From Microdochium bolleyi (taxonomy: Eukaryota; Ascomycota; Sordariomycetes; Xylariales; Microdochiaceae): a stretch of 64,000 nucleotides of DNA. Below, one piece after another: positions 20,939 to 33,500 of this stretch. How positions within the stretch are numbered: position 1 is the stretch's first letter; each line of letters starts with the position of its first letter. The notes beneath the pieces were generated by a model. That model ran no database searches, was not told the origin of the DNA, and was given only the letters and a program-made list of their open reading frames with translations. The stretch spans positions 2,480,001-2,544,000 of the forward strand of contig KQ964249.1 in NCBI GenBank assembly GCA_001566295.1. The letters are read 5' to 3'. The translations under genes and the position numbers were made by a program.

Positions 20939-23912
20939 TTACAACTTGTCGTAGTACTAATCGGGGAGTCAGTATGTCATTACCAATCAGAATAAGAGGG
21001 TGGGAAAATAAACTCACCTGGGTGTAGTCGGGAGCATCGATCTTGAGACCCTTGCGCTTGCGGGTCTCCTGAACGATCTTGCCGGTCTTGGAGGTGGGAT
21101 CGAGGGGCGAGCCACCGGGCAGGATCTGCCAGTGGTCGAAGACCAGCTGGGGGAAGGCCTGGCCGGAGGTGGCCTGGCGCAGGTCGGAGTTGAAGCCGAA
21201 GGACTCCATGACGGGCAGGTAGGCCTTGATGGTGAAGAGAGGAGTACCAGGGCGCTGCTCCTCGTGGAAGACGTGACCTCTCCGGCGGGTCAGGACACCG
21301 TAGACACCACCCATGGTGGCCTCGTTGACCTGGATCTCAACCAAGAAGACGGGCTCCATGATAGCCGGCTCAGCGAGCAGAGCAGCGGCGTACAGGACAC
21401 GTCTGGCGGTGGGGATGATCTGACCACCACCACGGTGGATGGCGTCGGCGTGCAGGGTAACATCGAGGATGTTGAAGCGAGTGGCACGCATGGGCTCCTC
21501 GGCAACGGGACCCTCGCGGGAAGCCCACTGGAAACCGGAGACGACGGAATCCTTGATTTCGCTGAGGTACTGGACAGCCTTGGTCTGGTCGACGAGCAAG
21601 TTGGCACCAGTGGTGTCAGGGCCGAAACACCAGATCTTACGGGCATCAGTGACATCCCAGCCGAAGTCGTCGGCAAGGACACGGGCACGAGCCTTGATAT
21701 CGTCCCTGGGTCCGATCTTGCCATCCTCGATGGTCTTGGCGAGCTCCTCATCGATGGGCTCGGCAACCATGTACAGACGGTTGTGCTTGTTGGGCGACTT
21801 GGACAGGGCAGTCATGCTGGACTTGCCGGCAACGGTCTCACGGTACTGGACGACGGGGTCCGAGAAGATGAGAGGAACACCAGCGTGGTCGTGCTCGAGA
21901 TCGTTCAAGCAGATCTCAAGGTGAAGCTCACCAGCACCGGCGACGATGTGCTCACCAGACTCGCTGGAGCTGGTCAGGACACAAGGGTCGGACTTGGAGA
22001 GACGCTTGAGACCTTCGACGAGCTTGGGAAGATCCTGGGCGTTCTTGACCTGGACGGACCGGGTAACGACGGGGGAGACGGAGAACTTCATAACCTTGAG
22101 GTTGTGGGCAGTGTCGATGGTGGTGAGGGTACCAGACTTGAGGAGGAACTGGTCGATACCAACGAGACCGACAATGTTACCGGCAGGCATGTCGTCAATG
22201 GGCTCAACCTTGCCACCCATCATGAGGACAGTACGCTGGATGGCCTTGATGAAAAGGTCGTCCTTCTTGCCAGGGACGTAGTTGGGGCCCTGGATGCGGA
22301 CCTTGAGGCCGGAACGGACGGTACCGGAGAAGACACGTCCGAAGGCGTAGAAACGACCCTTATCGGAGGTCGGCACCATCTTGGAGACGTACAGCATGAG
22401 GGGACCCTTGGGGTCACACTCACGGATACCGACAGCAGCCTCGTCGTCGGCGGGACCCTCGTAGAGGGTGTCGACACGGTAGCGCTGGGCAGTGACGGGG
22501 GAAGGAAGGTGGAGAATCATCATCTCCAGGAGAGAGTCAGCAGCGGGCAGGAAGGTCTTCATGACGGCCTTCAGGAGCTGCTTGCCCTCCTTGTCCTTGT
22601 CGGCAGCAGCCAGCTTGAGGTCAAGCTTGGACAGAAGGTTGGCGATCTCGTCGTTCTTGAAGTTCATGACGGCGGCGAAGATCTTGAAGATGGGGTCCAG
22701 AATGAACTGGTTGAAGGCACGCTCAAGCTCCTGGCCCTCGTGGGTTCCGTTCTTGGTCCACTTCTTGGTCTTGGCGTTGAAGTAGTTGTCGCCCTGAGAG
22801 GTAGAGAGTTAGCAGCTGGTAAGCATGAAGACGGGACGATTTAGCTTGGTCACTTACCCAGAGGCGCTCCATCATCTTGGCGCGGTCGACACCGAACTTC
22901 TTGGCGTAGCGGGTGGCGAACTGGCGAATGGTGAAGGCCCAGCCGTGGAGACCGGAAGCGAAAGCGACGGTACCCTTCTCGGGGTAGACCTGGAGGTCGC
23001 CAACGGTCTTGTCGGTGTAGGTCGAGATGACGACGTTGACGGACTCGACAGTACGCGAGAAGGATTGGTACAGATCCTCCTTGGAGACCTGAAGCTCGAG
23101 GAGAGCACGGTCGACCTTGTTGATGACAACAACGGGCTTGATGCGCTCGGTAAGAGCCTGACGCAGGACAGTCTCGGTCTGGACACAGACACCCTCGACG
23201 GTGTCGACGACAACGAGAGCACCGTCGGTGACACGGAGAGCAGCAGTGACTTCGGAAGAGAAATCAACGTGACCGGGCGAGTCAATCAGGTTGATAAGGA
23301 AGTCCTTGCCGTCGGTCTTCTGGCCCTGAATGTCCTTGATATCCTCCTCATCCTCGAGGGTACCGTACAGGGAGATGGCAGTAGACTTGATGGTGATACC
23401 ACGCTCCTGCTCATCGGCACGAGTGTCGGTGGCACGGGCATCACCAGCCTTCGCGGTGGAAATGATACCAGCCTTGGCGAGAAGGGAGTCGGTCAGGGTA
23501 GACTTGCCGTGGTCGACGTGGGCAATGACGGACATGTTACGGACGTTGGAAGGCTTGTCCATAAGCGCCCGGATCTCGTCAATGGTGAAGCTGGAGGGTG
23601 ACTGTTAGCACTGGTGTTTATGACCATTGAGTATATTTCCTGCTCAGCGCTACATGAGCCTGCCTCGATGGACACTCAAAGCCATGTTCATGCTCATCCC
23701 GCGGCAGCTCAAGCGGAACCTGCACCTGACATTGCGCAAGCTCATTCAGACGAGCTCTTTGCCGAGAGAAGAGCATGGACACTGGACACCTAGGCAACCC
23801 AGGGGTTGTCGCTGGGCAGAACATGGCCAAGGCTGCCAGAGTAGCCTAGAGATGGAAATTGATGGCCGAGTAGGCATCGGGAGCCGGGCTGGGGATGGAC
23901 CTACTTGACCAT
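20939..23912 (-). CDS. EFT2: Translation elongation factor 2 (EF2)
   Basis: GTPase that moves tRNA and mRNA through the ribosome after peptide-bond formation. Four exons: 23912-23905 (8 nt, ATGGTCAA), 23590-22858, 22793-21018 and 20956-20939 (18 nt, YYDKL and stop). The total is 844 residues, the normal fungal length. The start rebuilds MVNFTIDEIRALMDKPSNVR. G motifs are AHVDHGKST, DSPGHVDF and NKVDR. The switch I region carries DEQERGITIKSTAISLY. The diphthamide site lies in DVTLHADAIHRGGGQIIP (His about 700). Codon usage is very strongly biased, as expected for one of the most expressed genes. The last exon is tiny but supplies the conserved C-terminus, and its acceptor (gattag) is in phase. 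Confidence 0.96.
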
Positions 23913-25815
23913 GTTGACGGTTTTGCGAGAGAACTCGACTTGAAACTTTTGTGTTTTTTGGTAAAAGGAAGAGAGCCTTGACGCCGCACGAAGTAGCGGG
24001 AAGGCGGGGTATTATCGACGCGAGTGAAGCCTCGAGAGATCGATAATGACACCGGCCGCGGTCTTCTTCTCCTGGGTTCGAAGAAGGGATCGGTGCTTGG
24101 AAGGCAGCTTGCGAAGAAGAGGAAGAAAAAGAAGAGTGGATGGATGGAGAGGCGGCGGGTGAGGGGAGAAATTGGTAATGGAGAGGAGGGGCGCTCTGCC
24201 AGAGACTGGCCGGAGTGGGGCACGCAGTGCGAGGCCCAGCCAGAGAAACCTCAGGCGCGAAGGCGGGCTGGAGCTGGCGGCAGCGCGGGCAGTGACTGGG
24301 CCGGCAACGACTCACACAGCACAATGCAGCCAGATAGAGGCAAAGCTGGTCGGCATGGAGGGGGAGGGGCGCGAGGGGCACCTGGGCACCTGGGCACCAC
24401 CCAGCATGCGCCAGAGAAGAGGGGCCACCTGCAGCAAGCACTTACTGCGTACTTGCCTGTCGAGCCTGTGCCCACTGGGCGGAGCTAGGCGGGTTGCAGT
24501 GCGTGCAGAAAAAAAATGGACGGCAAAATTTTGTTGCTGGCCCCTCCCCTCCAAACAAGGACCAGGGCCAGCTGCCTCAGAGCACGATTCCCACGGAGCA
24601 ACGGACTTAGCGTTCCAGCAGCGCTGGAGCACATCCAATGGGTGTCGTGCATGGCCGTGGCCCGCCTCCATCTCGCTGCTGCTCTCCGGAGCATCGAAGC
24701 ACCAGCCATTGCCCCTGGGCTCTTGCCGAGCCTGCCTGCCCAAACATTTTCCCAGCTCCCGAGCAGGCGGGGCGGTTGCTGGATGTTGGCGGGGCTCGAA
24801 CGACGAGGATATCTCGGTACCCGAGGGGCAGCCCGGAGTGACCCGGCTCGAATGTCAGACCGAGCCGTGTTCCAAAGTACCGTGCGGGGCTGCGACAGGT
24901 ACTGCGTCATTGCCTGCTGGAAAGAGGGGTCCACACTGCCAAATGTCGCCCGTCTGCTTTGTGTGTCCATTTCCGACCAGGGCACGAAACCCTTCTTGCC
25001 CCCCTCCAACGCCACTCCATCTCCTGCGGCCATGTTCTGCATGTCAGAGCCCGTCCACCGAGGCCAGACGACACCAGCAAGCACTTGAACTGAGCACAGC
25101 TTGCGATTCGTCCGTGCGAGCAGAGCTGCCAGAGCTCAGAGCTCGAGCTCCAAGCTCCCAGCCTCGGGCCCGAGCGGCAACCTAAAACACAGTTTCAGTG
25201 AATCAGAGCGCTGCTTACTTTTTCACTCCTCGCCGGATGACTGCGTCTTGCAATCTGCTCCTGATGCCGAGCACGAGAGCTCGGAATCATTCGCAACTGA
25301 ACTTTCTCGCAGCTTTCCTCATGCTGCACGGGATGACCGGGTCCTTAGAACGTGAAGATCCACAAACCTAGCCGGTGGAGTGCTCCCAAGGGTAAGTGCA
25401 GGTGTAAGTGTTCCACGCTTAGTGGCCAGCTCTCCCAAGATGCAGTGCGTTTCCGGGTTATGATGCACCCAAGTTAAGAGGTTATTGCTGTCATTTGGAC
25501 AATCTGCCTCGAACCAGTTGCCGCCCGACTCATTCATTGCACCTAATATGGCGTGTTTTGCTGGCAGCCGAACACATCACGAGCTTCCTTGTGTACATCG
25601 GCTGCTGCCAGGTAGCTCACCTCGCATCCACTCCGACTTCGTCCATCGCATCCGACATCATTCACCCTTCCAGACTCACCCTTCAACCTTGCTAGTATTG
25701 CCCGTGAAAGACTTTCTGATATCCACGCATCGAGAGTACTCGAGCATACGACTTTGTGGTTTTCTTGCGTCCACCATAGATCGAGGGTCGCATTCTCCTA
25801 CAATACACTGTTGCA
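23913..25815. other. Long gene-free region, divergent promoter of EF2 and the Nudix gene
   Basis: About 1.9 kb. A 337-codon open frame on the plus strand (24172-25185) and several antisense frames lack domain similarity and codon bias, so I do not call them. The left part must hold the strong EF2 promoter and 5' UTR. Two short inverted repeats near 24.8 kb are listed separately. Confidence 0.5.
24813..24867. repeat. Pair of short inverted repeats in the EF2/Nudix divergent promoter
   Basis: A 5-bp palindrome CTCGG-TAC-CCGAG (24813-24825) is followed 18 bases later by a perfect 7-bp inverted repeat CGGCTCG (24844-24850) / CGAGCCG (24861-24867) around a 10-base spacer. Inverted CGG repeats with a spacer are the usual target shape of fungal Zn2Cys6 regulators. 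Function is inference only, and no tRNA fold fits. Confidence 0.35.
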
Positions 25816-27179
25816 ATGTTCTCCTCATATCTCGAAATCATAGACGACTGTGACAAGTATGGTGCTCCCTGTTTCCTTTAAGAGTGTTCCGTTCTGCCAG
25901 TCACTTTACCGATTACACCATGGCATCTGCCACGAGGACCCCCGACGAAGAACACTCAACTGACTTAGAAACCCACCTCAAAGCTTCCCCTTCATCGACC
26001 TTTCCAGCACGCCCAGTAACGAGCCGCCCTCGCCACACATCTACTACGCTCTCATCCTGCCCGGCAACGACGCCACAGCTCATGGCTACATCCACCCGTC
26101 CGTCGTCGAGGCGATGCCCTGGACGGAGGACTTCCGCGTGAGCGAGCCCGGGCAGCGGCCGAGGCGGGTCACGCTGCTCGACAGCTCGGCCGGCGCCGAC
26201 ACGGCCGCGGCCTGCAACGCCGCGTTCCTCCGGCAGGTCCAGGCCGCCCGCGAGAAGGACGTGTTCCGAGCCCTCTCGGCCAAGCGGATCGACGAGCACT
26301 TCCGCGTCATGGGCGTCCATTATCCGCCTCTCCGCAAGGTGACGACAACAGCCACATCCGCGGCATCGCCACCGCCGTCACGAGAGGACGCCGCCGGGAG
26401 GGTACAGCTGCCCCGGTCCGCGACCGCCCTGTTCGGCATCGCCAACAGGGGGGCGCACATGAACGTCTACACCCGGGACGCCGTCACGGGCGAGATCAGG
26501 ATGTGGATCCCGCGCCGCAGCGCGCACCTACGCACGTGGCCGGGCAAGCTCGACAACTCGGTCGCGGGCGGCGTGCGGGCTGAGGAGTCACCCCTCGAGT
26601 GCATCACCCACGAGGCCGACGAGGAGGCCTCGCTCGACCCGGAGTTCGTCCGCAGGGAGGTGCGGCCCTGCGGTGCCGTGACGTACGTCTCCGTCAGCGG
26701 GGAGGGTTCGGGAGGCGAGCATGGACTGAGTGAGTGAACCTCCATATGTCTGACACGCGTGGCGTATCCCATACTTCACGTCTTCCCCAACCTCTTTTTC
26801 TCACCAACAATAACCCAACTAACATCACCATCACTTCCCAAAAGTCTGCCCAGACGTGCTCTACACCTACGACCTCGAGGTCCCCGCCACCACCGTCCTC
26901 GCGCCGCAGGACGACGAAGTCGAGGCCTTCCACCTCTGGGACATGGCACGTGTGAAAGCCGCGCTGTTCGCTGGCGAGTTCAAGACCAACTGCAACATTG
27001 TGCTCATCGACTTCTTCGTCCGGCACGGCGTCATCACCGAGGACAACATAGCCACCGGGCCTGGCGGCGATGACTACCTCGAGATCCTGAGACGGCTGAG
27101 GAGGAAGCTGCCCGTGCCTACGTCGCCTTCTTTTGCAGCTGCCACGGAGACGGGAGCAGGGGGAGGGATCGCGGTGTGA
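25816..27179 (+). CDS. Nudix hydrolase, Tnr3 N-domain / DUF4743 type
   Basis: Predicted diphosphohydrolase (cytosolic). The substrate is unknown, though relatives are fused to thiamine pyrophosphokinase in S. pombe Tnr3. Three exons: 25816-25856, 25984-26729 and 26845-27179, giving 373 residues. Splicing joins FSSYLEIIDDCD to NFPFIDLSSTP, a family start, and later HGL to ICPDVLYTYDLEVPA. The N-terminal DUF4743-like part includes ALILPGNDATAHGYIHPSVV. The Nudix box is GGVRAEESPLECITHEADEE (about 208-227), keeping the metal-binding glutamates but with His in place of the Arg of the REXXEE core. Upstream GIANRGAHMNVY and WIPRRSAHLRTWPGKLDN are also typical. Acceptor 1 ends aag, a little weak. 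Divergent from EF2. Confidence 0.85.
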
Positions 27180-27599
27180 CATACATCTTCTGTGATGCGA
27201 AGAACAATGCATTGTTTGCAAGATGACGGAATCGACGACTGTGTACGCGAAGGAAAGCTCTAGATAAGAACAAGACATACAGACAAATAAATTCTTTACC
27301 CAGCACATAATCACAATGAAATAATCACATATTGCAATGATGGCTCAAGTTTTTCAACAAGATGAATCCAGAAAGGTCGACTTGAGGTTCGAGTTGTCAA
27401 ACTAATTCTATATGCAAACTCAACTCCAGTAACGCCAAGCTACAAAACCGGTCATTCTATCAGGTGGACCAAGGCCAGGATGATGATACAAGAAAAAGCT
27501 TGATGGGAAAGCGAGAATTCAACCAAGTCTGGACGCGCCTCCAGCCACACTCTTTCACTCCGACGGCGGCAGCCTCACCCTCTCCGGGCGTCGCCCTTC
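27180..27599. other. Intergenic 3' region between convergent Nudix and CSF1 genes
   Basis: About 420 AT-rich bases with the two 3' ends. No ORF, repeat or RNA gene worth calling. Confidence 0.6.
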
Positions 27600-30500
27600 C
27601 TACGACGAGCCCAGGATCTTGGCGTATGCATCCTCGACTTCACCTGCGAGCTCCAGCAGGCTGACAATGACAATCTGGTGCGTCAAGTTTGGTAATCGAT
27701 CGCGGTTCACCCCTATCCACTCGAGGGGCGGCGTGGCTTCGCCCATGTCGCGCAGCTGTGGCGTCTCGATGATGGGCGGCTCGAGCGCAATGTATTCGAA
27801 CTTGCTCTGTGGCACATTGACCTCGGCTGTGATCTTTTGCTGCTGCTCCTGCTGACTGCTGCTATTGTTGCCAGCGGTGTCTTGCTCCTCGCCATTACGC
27901 TCCGGCTCCGGCTCGGGCACGCCAGTGACCTTGATCGCGCTTATGGCTGGTAGCTCGCGGCCCCAGGTCTGGGCGAGCAGCCTCGAGTGGTTGGCCCACA
28001 TGCCACGAATGGAAACGATGCGGCTGTAGTTCCAGCCGACCTCGACCTTGCCCTCAAACGCGCTCTTGAAGATGTATTCAATCGTCCGAGAGTCCGGTCG
28101 CTGGAATGTCTGCATCACAGCCTCCACGCGTGGGACCTTCAGGATGGTGCCTCCTCGACTTCCTGTTGCACTTTGCACAACGTCTTCGACAGAGAGATCA
28201 TTCACCGATGGAGGCGCCGTGGACGTGCCCCTGACACCGGCGAGACCAATCCGCAACTGGCCCAACGTCAAGCCCAATACACTGTGAATGCGCTGGTTCT
28301 CCATGCTGGCCGCGAACCGCAATTGCGCATTTGATGCCTCAAGCTTGAAGACTTGACGGTCAGAGAACGTGCTCGGGAACACACCCAAGTTTAGGGTTTT
28401 GAGGACGACAATAACGTCCGTGTCCAGCGAGATCGGTGACTTGGCAGCGATGTCATCCTCCGGTAGCTTCTTTGGCGTCGGGGGAACAACAGTCCCAGCA
28501 CCGGCACCAGCTGCAATGGTTGACCTTCTTTGGATGAACTTTTCGATATCCTTGAGCGAACTCTCAAATCCAGCCTTCCTCTCGGCAATGAGCTTCTGAA
28601 TCGCCTGCCACAGCGCCACGACTTGAGAGGCAGATGAAGTCACGCCGAAGATCTGCACGGCACCCGCATCGACAATTGCCACGAGCCGATCGCCACGCCC
28701 CTGTCGAACGTTATACATCAGAAACTCCATCGAGGTAATATCAGCAACGAGGAAAGCCTGATAGTCGAAGGCTCCCTTCATCCTGAATTGGCGGAAGCCA
28801 ATAGACGCCTGGATCCGGGGAGTCTTGTTCAGAGCCTGCTTCCTCTCTGGCCACTCGATAGAAGTACGCAGCTTGAACGTCTGGAGCGTGATAAACCCGC
28901 TAAGCCGGCCCTTGAAGTCCATACCAATCTCGCGGAATCCAAGACAAAGGTTTTGCTCCCAGTCGGATGTCTTCTTCGAGGAGATCCAGAAGTCGTTGAT
29001 AGAGAATTCAGATTTGCCGAGCGACTGGCCCAGATCAACCTTGACGTTCAGCGCTGTGATGGACAAACTGGCGGTCCACGGGAAGGCCGCAGTGGCTGCG
29101 ACCTGCTGGTATCTCTGCATTAAGTGTCCCTGAGAAAGGTCCGATGTCTCTTTCGCAAGCGGGACTGCTGGTGTGGCCCTCACATCTCGGGGCAGCCAAA
29201 TCTCCCTAAAGAGCAAGAAGTCCTGTAGCTGTCTGGCATTGACTACCATTGCCATTGGGCTTACTTTGATGATCGCTGATATGCCACTCGTGCCGCTGAC
29301 ATGCTTGCTGTTCATCAAGGAGACCACGATGGAGTCGACTTCAAAGCTGGCTGTCGACTCGCGCGAGTAGACATGCTGGACAGCGGTCTTGAACTGACTG
29401 AACACACCTGAGATTGCGAAGAAGTTCCCATTCTCGGGCGAGTGCACCGTGTTTGCTGTGAGGTAAATATCCCCAAATGAAATGGTAGCGGCAACTCGGC
29501 CGATCGGCTGCGAGCTGAGAGTGAACTCCTGCTGGCAAATTCGAAGACCAAGATTCAGCTTGACGCCGCCCAAGACTGCACTAGGGTCTGCTGTCAGGAT
29601 ATTGCTTTCTTCCGGAGCTCTCTCGGAGCCGGATTTTGCCGAGCTTGGTGTTTCGACAGTGGTCGGCGTCGCTGGGGGCGTGTCACTCCCGACGACGTCT
29701 TTGATGCTCGACGTAATGTCGAGTATAAGAGGCACGACAGCAGGATACAAGATGTTCCGAGAGCCATCGACTTTAAGCTCCGCGTAAACAGCGGGGTCTT
29801 CTCTGCCGCTGTCTCGATATTCAGCCTTCAGCGCAAGACCCGGCGTACGAAGGATAGTCCCGCCGCCACCGTCTCCACCGCTGAACTGGCCATACTTGCC
29901 CCCAACGCTGATGCGTTTGGAATGACCCCAGTTCGGGCCCGGTTCGCTATCAGGTCTCTTTGCCGATAGATGCACGACCGCACCTGCGAAATCGGCATCG
30001 ATCAACAGCGACTCGAGTCTCTTGCTGCCGAAAATCGACTTTGTGGGCCCCGGAGTGTCTCGAGACGGGCTTTCAGCTGACTTCTCGTGGGGTGGAACAA
30101 TCGGTGCCCAGGTCTCCGACGCATGCTGAACATTCTTCATTGAAAGGATGATGGAGTCCTGCAAATGCTTAACAGGAATGATGAACGCCGACGTGAGCCG
30201 AATGTCCAGAGATTTTCCGACCGCCTGGAACGCAAGTCTGCGAGCGTGGTCTGTTGAGACGTAGGCAATGTTGAATACGGCCTCTGGCATGAGTGCCGAG
30301 TTTGCACTTCGTATAATCTTGTCGTGGCCTGGTTCCACCAGCTGTAGTTGGAGATTCTGGATGAGAAGTCTTGCCATCTTCTTCTGCCGCGTGCCAAACT
30401 CTACTCTCTCGAATGAAAGAACCAGATCCTCTTCTCCTGAGTTCGAGCGACGACTGGTCCCAGAGACGAGCCAACACAGCTTGATGTTCTTGACCTCAAA

Positions 30501-33500
30501 GGAGTAGCTAATTGAGGACAAGAAGGTGTCGAAAATGTCAGTCTCGGCCTCGTCCGTTTCCACTTCGTCATCATTGATAATGATCTTAGGACGCGACTGC
30601 CGCAACTTGCGAAGATACTCGAGCTCACGAGAAGTATCGAGATCTTTGATCTTGTCTCCCAAATAACCAATGACATCAATGACCGTGGCGACAGTGTCCG
30701 AGGAGAAGTTGAGTTCGAATCCGTCAGACTTGAAGTCGAACGATCTCAGTTCCGTGCCGTCATCGGCCTCGCGAGTATTGGCGGTGAGCAAGGCGCCAGA
30801 CTCCATGCTACCGCACGAGCGCAGCTCCCCCATCGGTCCCTTCTCGATATTCAAGAGGATCTTTTTGAGGTTGACGTGGAATTCCGGCTTCGCCAGAACC
30901 CTGCCCTGCTCCGCTTTGTTGCTAAGGTGGAGGTGTACACTCTGAAGGCCAAAAGTTAAGCCCGCGGACATTCCGGCGTCCGAGCTGAGTGGTGTTGCAC
31001 CAAATATCGTAAGACCAGCCAGCGCTCCATGCACCTCATAGACGAGTTGTAGGCTATGATGCTCGGATACCACTGGCTGAGACTTGGCCGGTTTGTCAAA
31101 TATCTCATTGAGTTGAGCCTCTATGGTCTTGCCCTGTTGTCGTAACTCGGAAACAGTACTGGAGATCTCAGGCCGATTCAGCGCACTCAGCAAGCTGTAA
31201 ACGTTTGAGGCATCTAGCTCTATCTCCTCAATGGAGGCGAAAACGGCAATGGTATGCTCCGTGCTCGTCTGTATGCTCGTAACTCGACCGTTTGTGGGCG
31301 GAATCTTGAGCAGGGAGATACCGCGCGGCTTGTTGTTGACTTTGACCTGCATGTGGTGCTCGTTCTGTTTGATGTCGAAGTCAAAGACCATTTCCTTGCC
31401 GAGGCTGCCGGCTATCTTTGCCCGCGCAACATCTCCCGAGATGGTGTAGATGATGGATCGCAGTAGTGGGACTGTGATCTTGTATGAATTCATGAACATT
31501 GTCAGATTGAGCTGAATTGCGGCCGTGCTCTTGGCCGGCTCCGATGATTTGGTCGCTGTAGTTTTGCTCTGAGGGACCTTCTTCTGTAGTTGGTAGAGCT
31601 GAGCGACCTCATCACGTACGAGCATATCGACAATCTCTGCAAGTGCAAGCGGGTCTTGTTTGATCGTGAGTTTGAGATCGTCGCTGCTGGCGACCAGTTT
31701 GACAGCTTGAGCTTTATCACTTGGCGAAGATCGCTGAGCGGCATAGTCCACAAAGATACTGGGTCGCTCGAATCGACAAGTGCTGATGGATTGCGCATGG
31801 CTTGATAGCTTGCTGCTCGCTGTATCACATTCGAGGAGGACATTGACACTCTGAGGTGTGCCATTCTCGTTGCTGATGATCGTCGATAGACTGAGGTCCT
31901 CCGTCTTGTTGTCGGCTGTGAGGTTAATGGTCTCGAAGACAAGTGAGCCAAGTGCCATGACCGTAACGACATGAAATACCCTTGGGGACGCCTGCTTGAG
32001 TATGGCAAGATCCCGATCCGTTGCCTTTTCTGGCATTCGCAATGGCGGTTCCGGAGTCTCAACTTGACCAGAGAGTCGCAGGATATCTTCCACCAACTCG
32101 CACAATTCCCAGTTGAGATTCAAGCCAGCATGACCACAATACACATTGACATTCGTGACTGGAGCCTCCACGACAGGATTTTGTGGCGCATGTTCAGTGT
32201 TCTCCTCTACGCGTACCGTCAGATCGACGAGGAAAGCGTGGTTTTGCTTGGGGCCAGGATCGAGAACCAATTGCGCTTGCTGGACTCTCGCGACTACCAT
32301 CAGGGGCAGTGTTGCCTGTTCTTCTTCCTGCAACTGCTTGCCAAAGATTGCGGTTGAAAGAAACGTGCGCCGTGGATTGGCGAGGTCCCACTGCCTCCAA
32401 GCCTCAAAGGCAGACATGAGCTGTTGCCGTGTACCTGGCTGGGCCTCTGTTGTTCCGTTGAGGCAGTCCATAATGATGTGCTCTCTGGATCGCGTGTCCA
32501 GTACAGTCCAAAGTTGACGAAGCCTCATGATCATCTTCCAGGAGTCGTACGTGCGTAGATGGTCGTTGGCCACGCGAAGAATAGTTGAAGGGCGCACCAA
32601 GAAAGGCGGATCACCGGTGGTTTGCATTTCTGCCGACAGTGCACGTACAAGGTGCTGTACTCGGTTGTCTGCCCGTGCCATTGTGCTCGAAAAGAGATCT
32701 CCCATCTCACTTCCAAGGCATTTGGTACGGTGGATGAGCGAGGCGAGGTACTCGACCTTGCCGGAAGTTGAAGTTGTCCGAAGAGCTCCCACCTCGGCAT
32801 CTACATAGGTAACGTCTTTCGATCCAAGTGTGACGAGCACTTTGTCGATGTTGGTCACCACAGCTGCTTGTGTTTGGCCAAGAGCAGCAAGCCTCTCTGC
32901 AGCCGAGAACTCGGCGGAAGCGAGTTGAAAGTGTACCGACGATTTCACATCATGACCGCTTTCTCGAGTTATATCGGGCTGGGATCGTGATCTGATCACC
33001 AGCGATACGGACTGCAAGCTCAGGTCATACTGGTCTTGCTGATCATCGGATGATTCCGAGTCATGATGGGAATTGTTTAGGAAGCGGACGCTGGCGTGCG
33101 GTAGCCGGAGAGCAATGTCGGTGATCTTTCCACTGAGCTCCTTTTCTTTGCGGAAATCGAGGACATCTGTCATTGCACTGATCTGCAGCGCATCCAAGAT
33201 ATCTTCAGGGTCTGTCGGTTGCAGAGCGGCCATGAGTGACGCAATATGCCGCAGTGCTTGGGCATCACAGAAGGCGACCACGCCGTCCGGCAGCTCGATT
33301 ATGAGACTTTGATGAGGAATATCCTGCGGTAGTGCGTCGGCATCGATGTCTTCAAGAGAAAACTCGGCAGCGGCGTCAAGCACACTGTCATGATCTGTCC
33401 CTTTCTTGATATCATGTCCTAGACCGGGTAGTATGGACTCCTTGAATTCTGGTACCACGTTGTCGAGGGGGAAGTAAGGAGCAAAGTACTGGCTTGAGAA

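Noticed and set aside
21132..22844. 570-codon open frame on the plus strand
   Set aside because: It is antisense to EF2. The extreme codon bias of EF2 removes stop codons from the opposite strand, and the product is a Val/Gly/Asp/Leu-rich shadow.
24780..24870. Possible minus-strand tRNA suggested by a TTCGAGC loop and stem-like sequence
   Set aside because: The bases around the putative T-loop do not pair into a 5-bp stem, and no acceptor or anticodon arm can be drawn.
24172..25185. 337-codon open frame upstream of EF2
   Set aside because: No family similarity, no codon bias, and several overlapping frames on both strands are equally open. GC-rich non-coding DNA is the simpler reading.
25884..26141. 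85-codon frame starting MFRSASHFTDYT
   Set aside because: It covers the first Nudix intron and continues out of frame into exon 2. The spliced model gives the family N-terminus instead.
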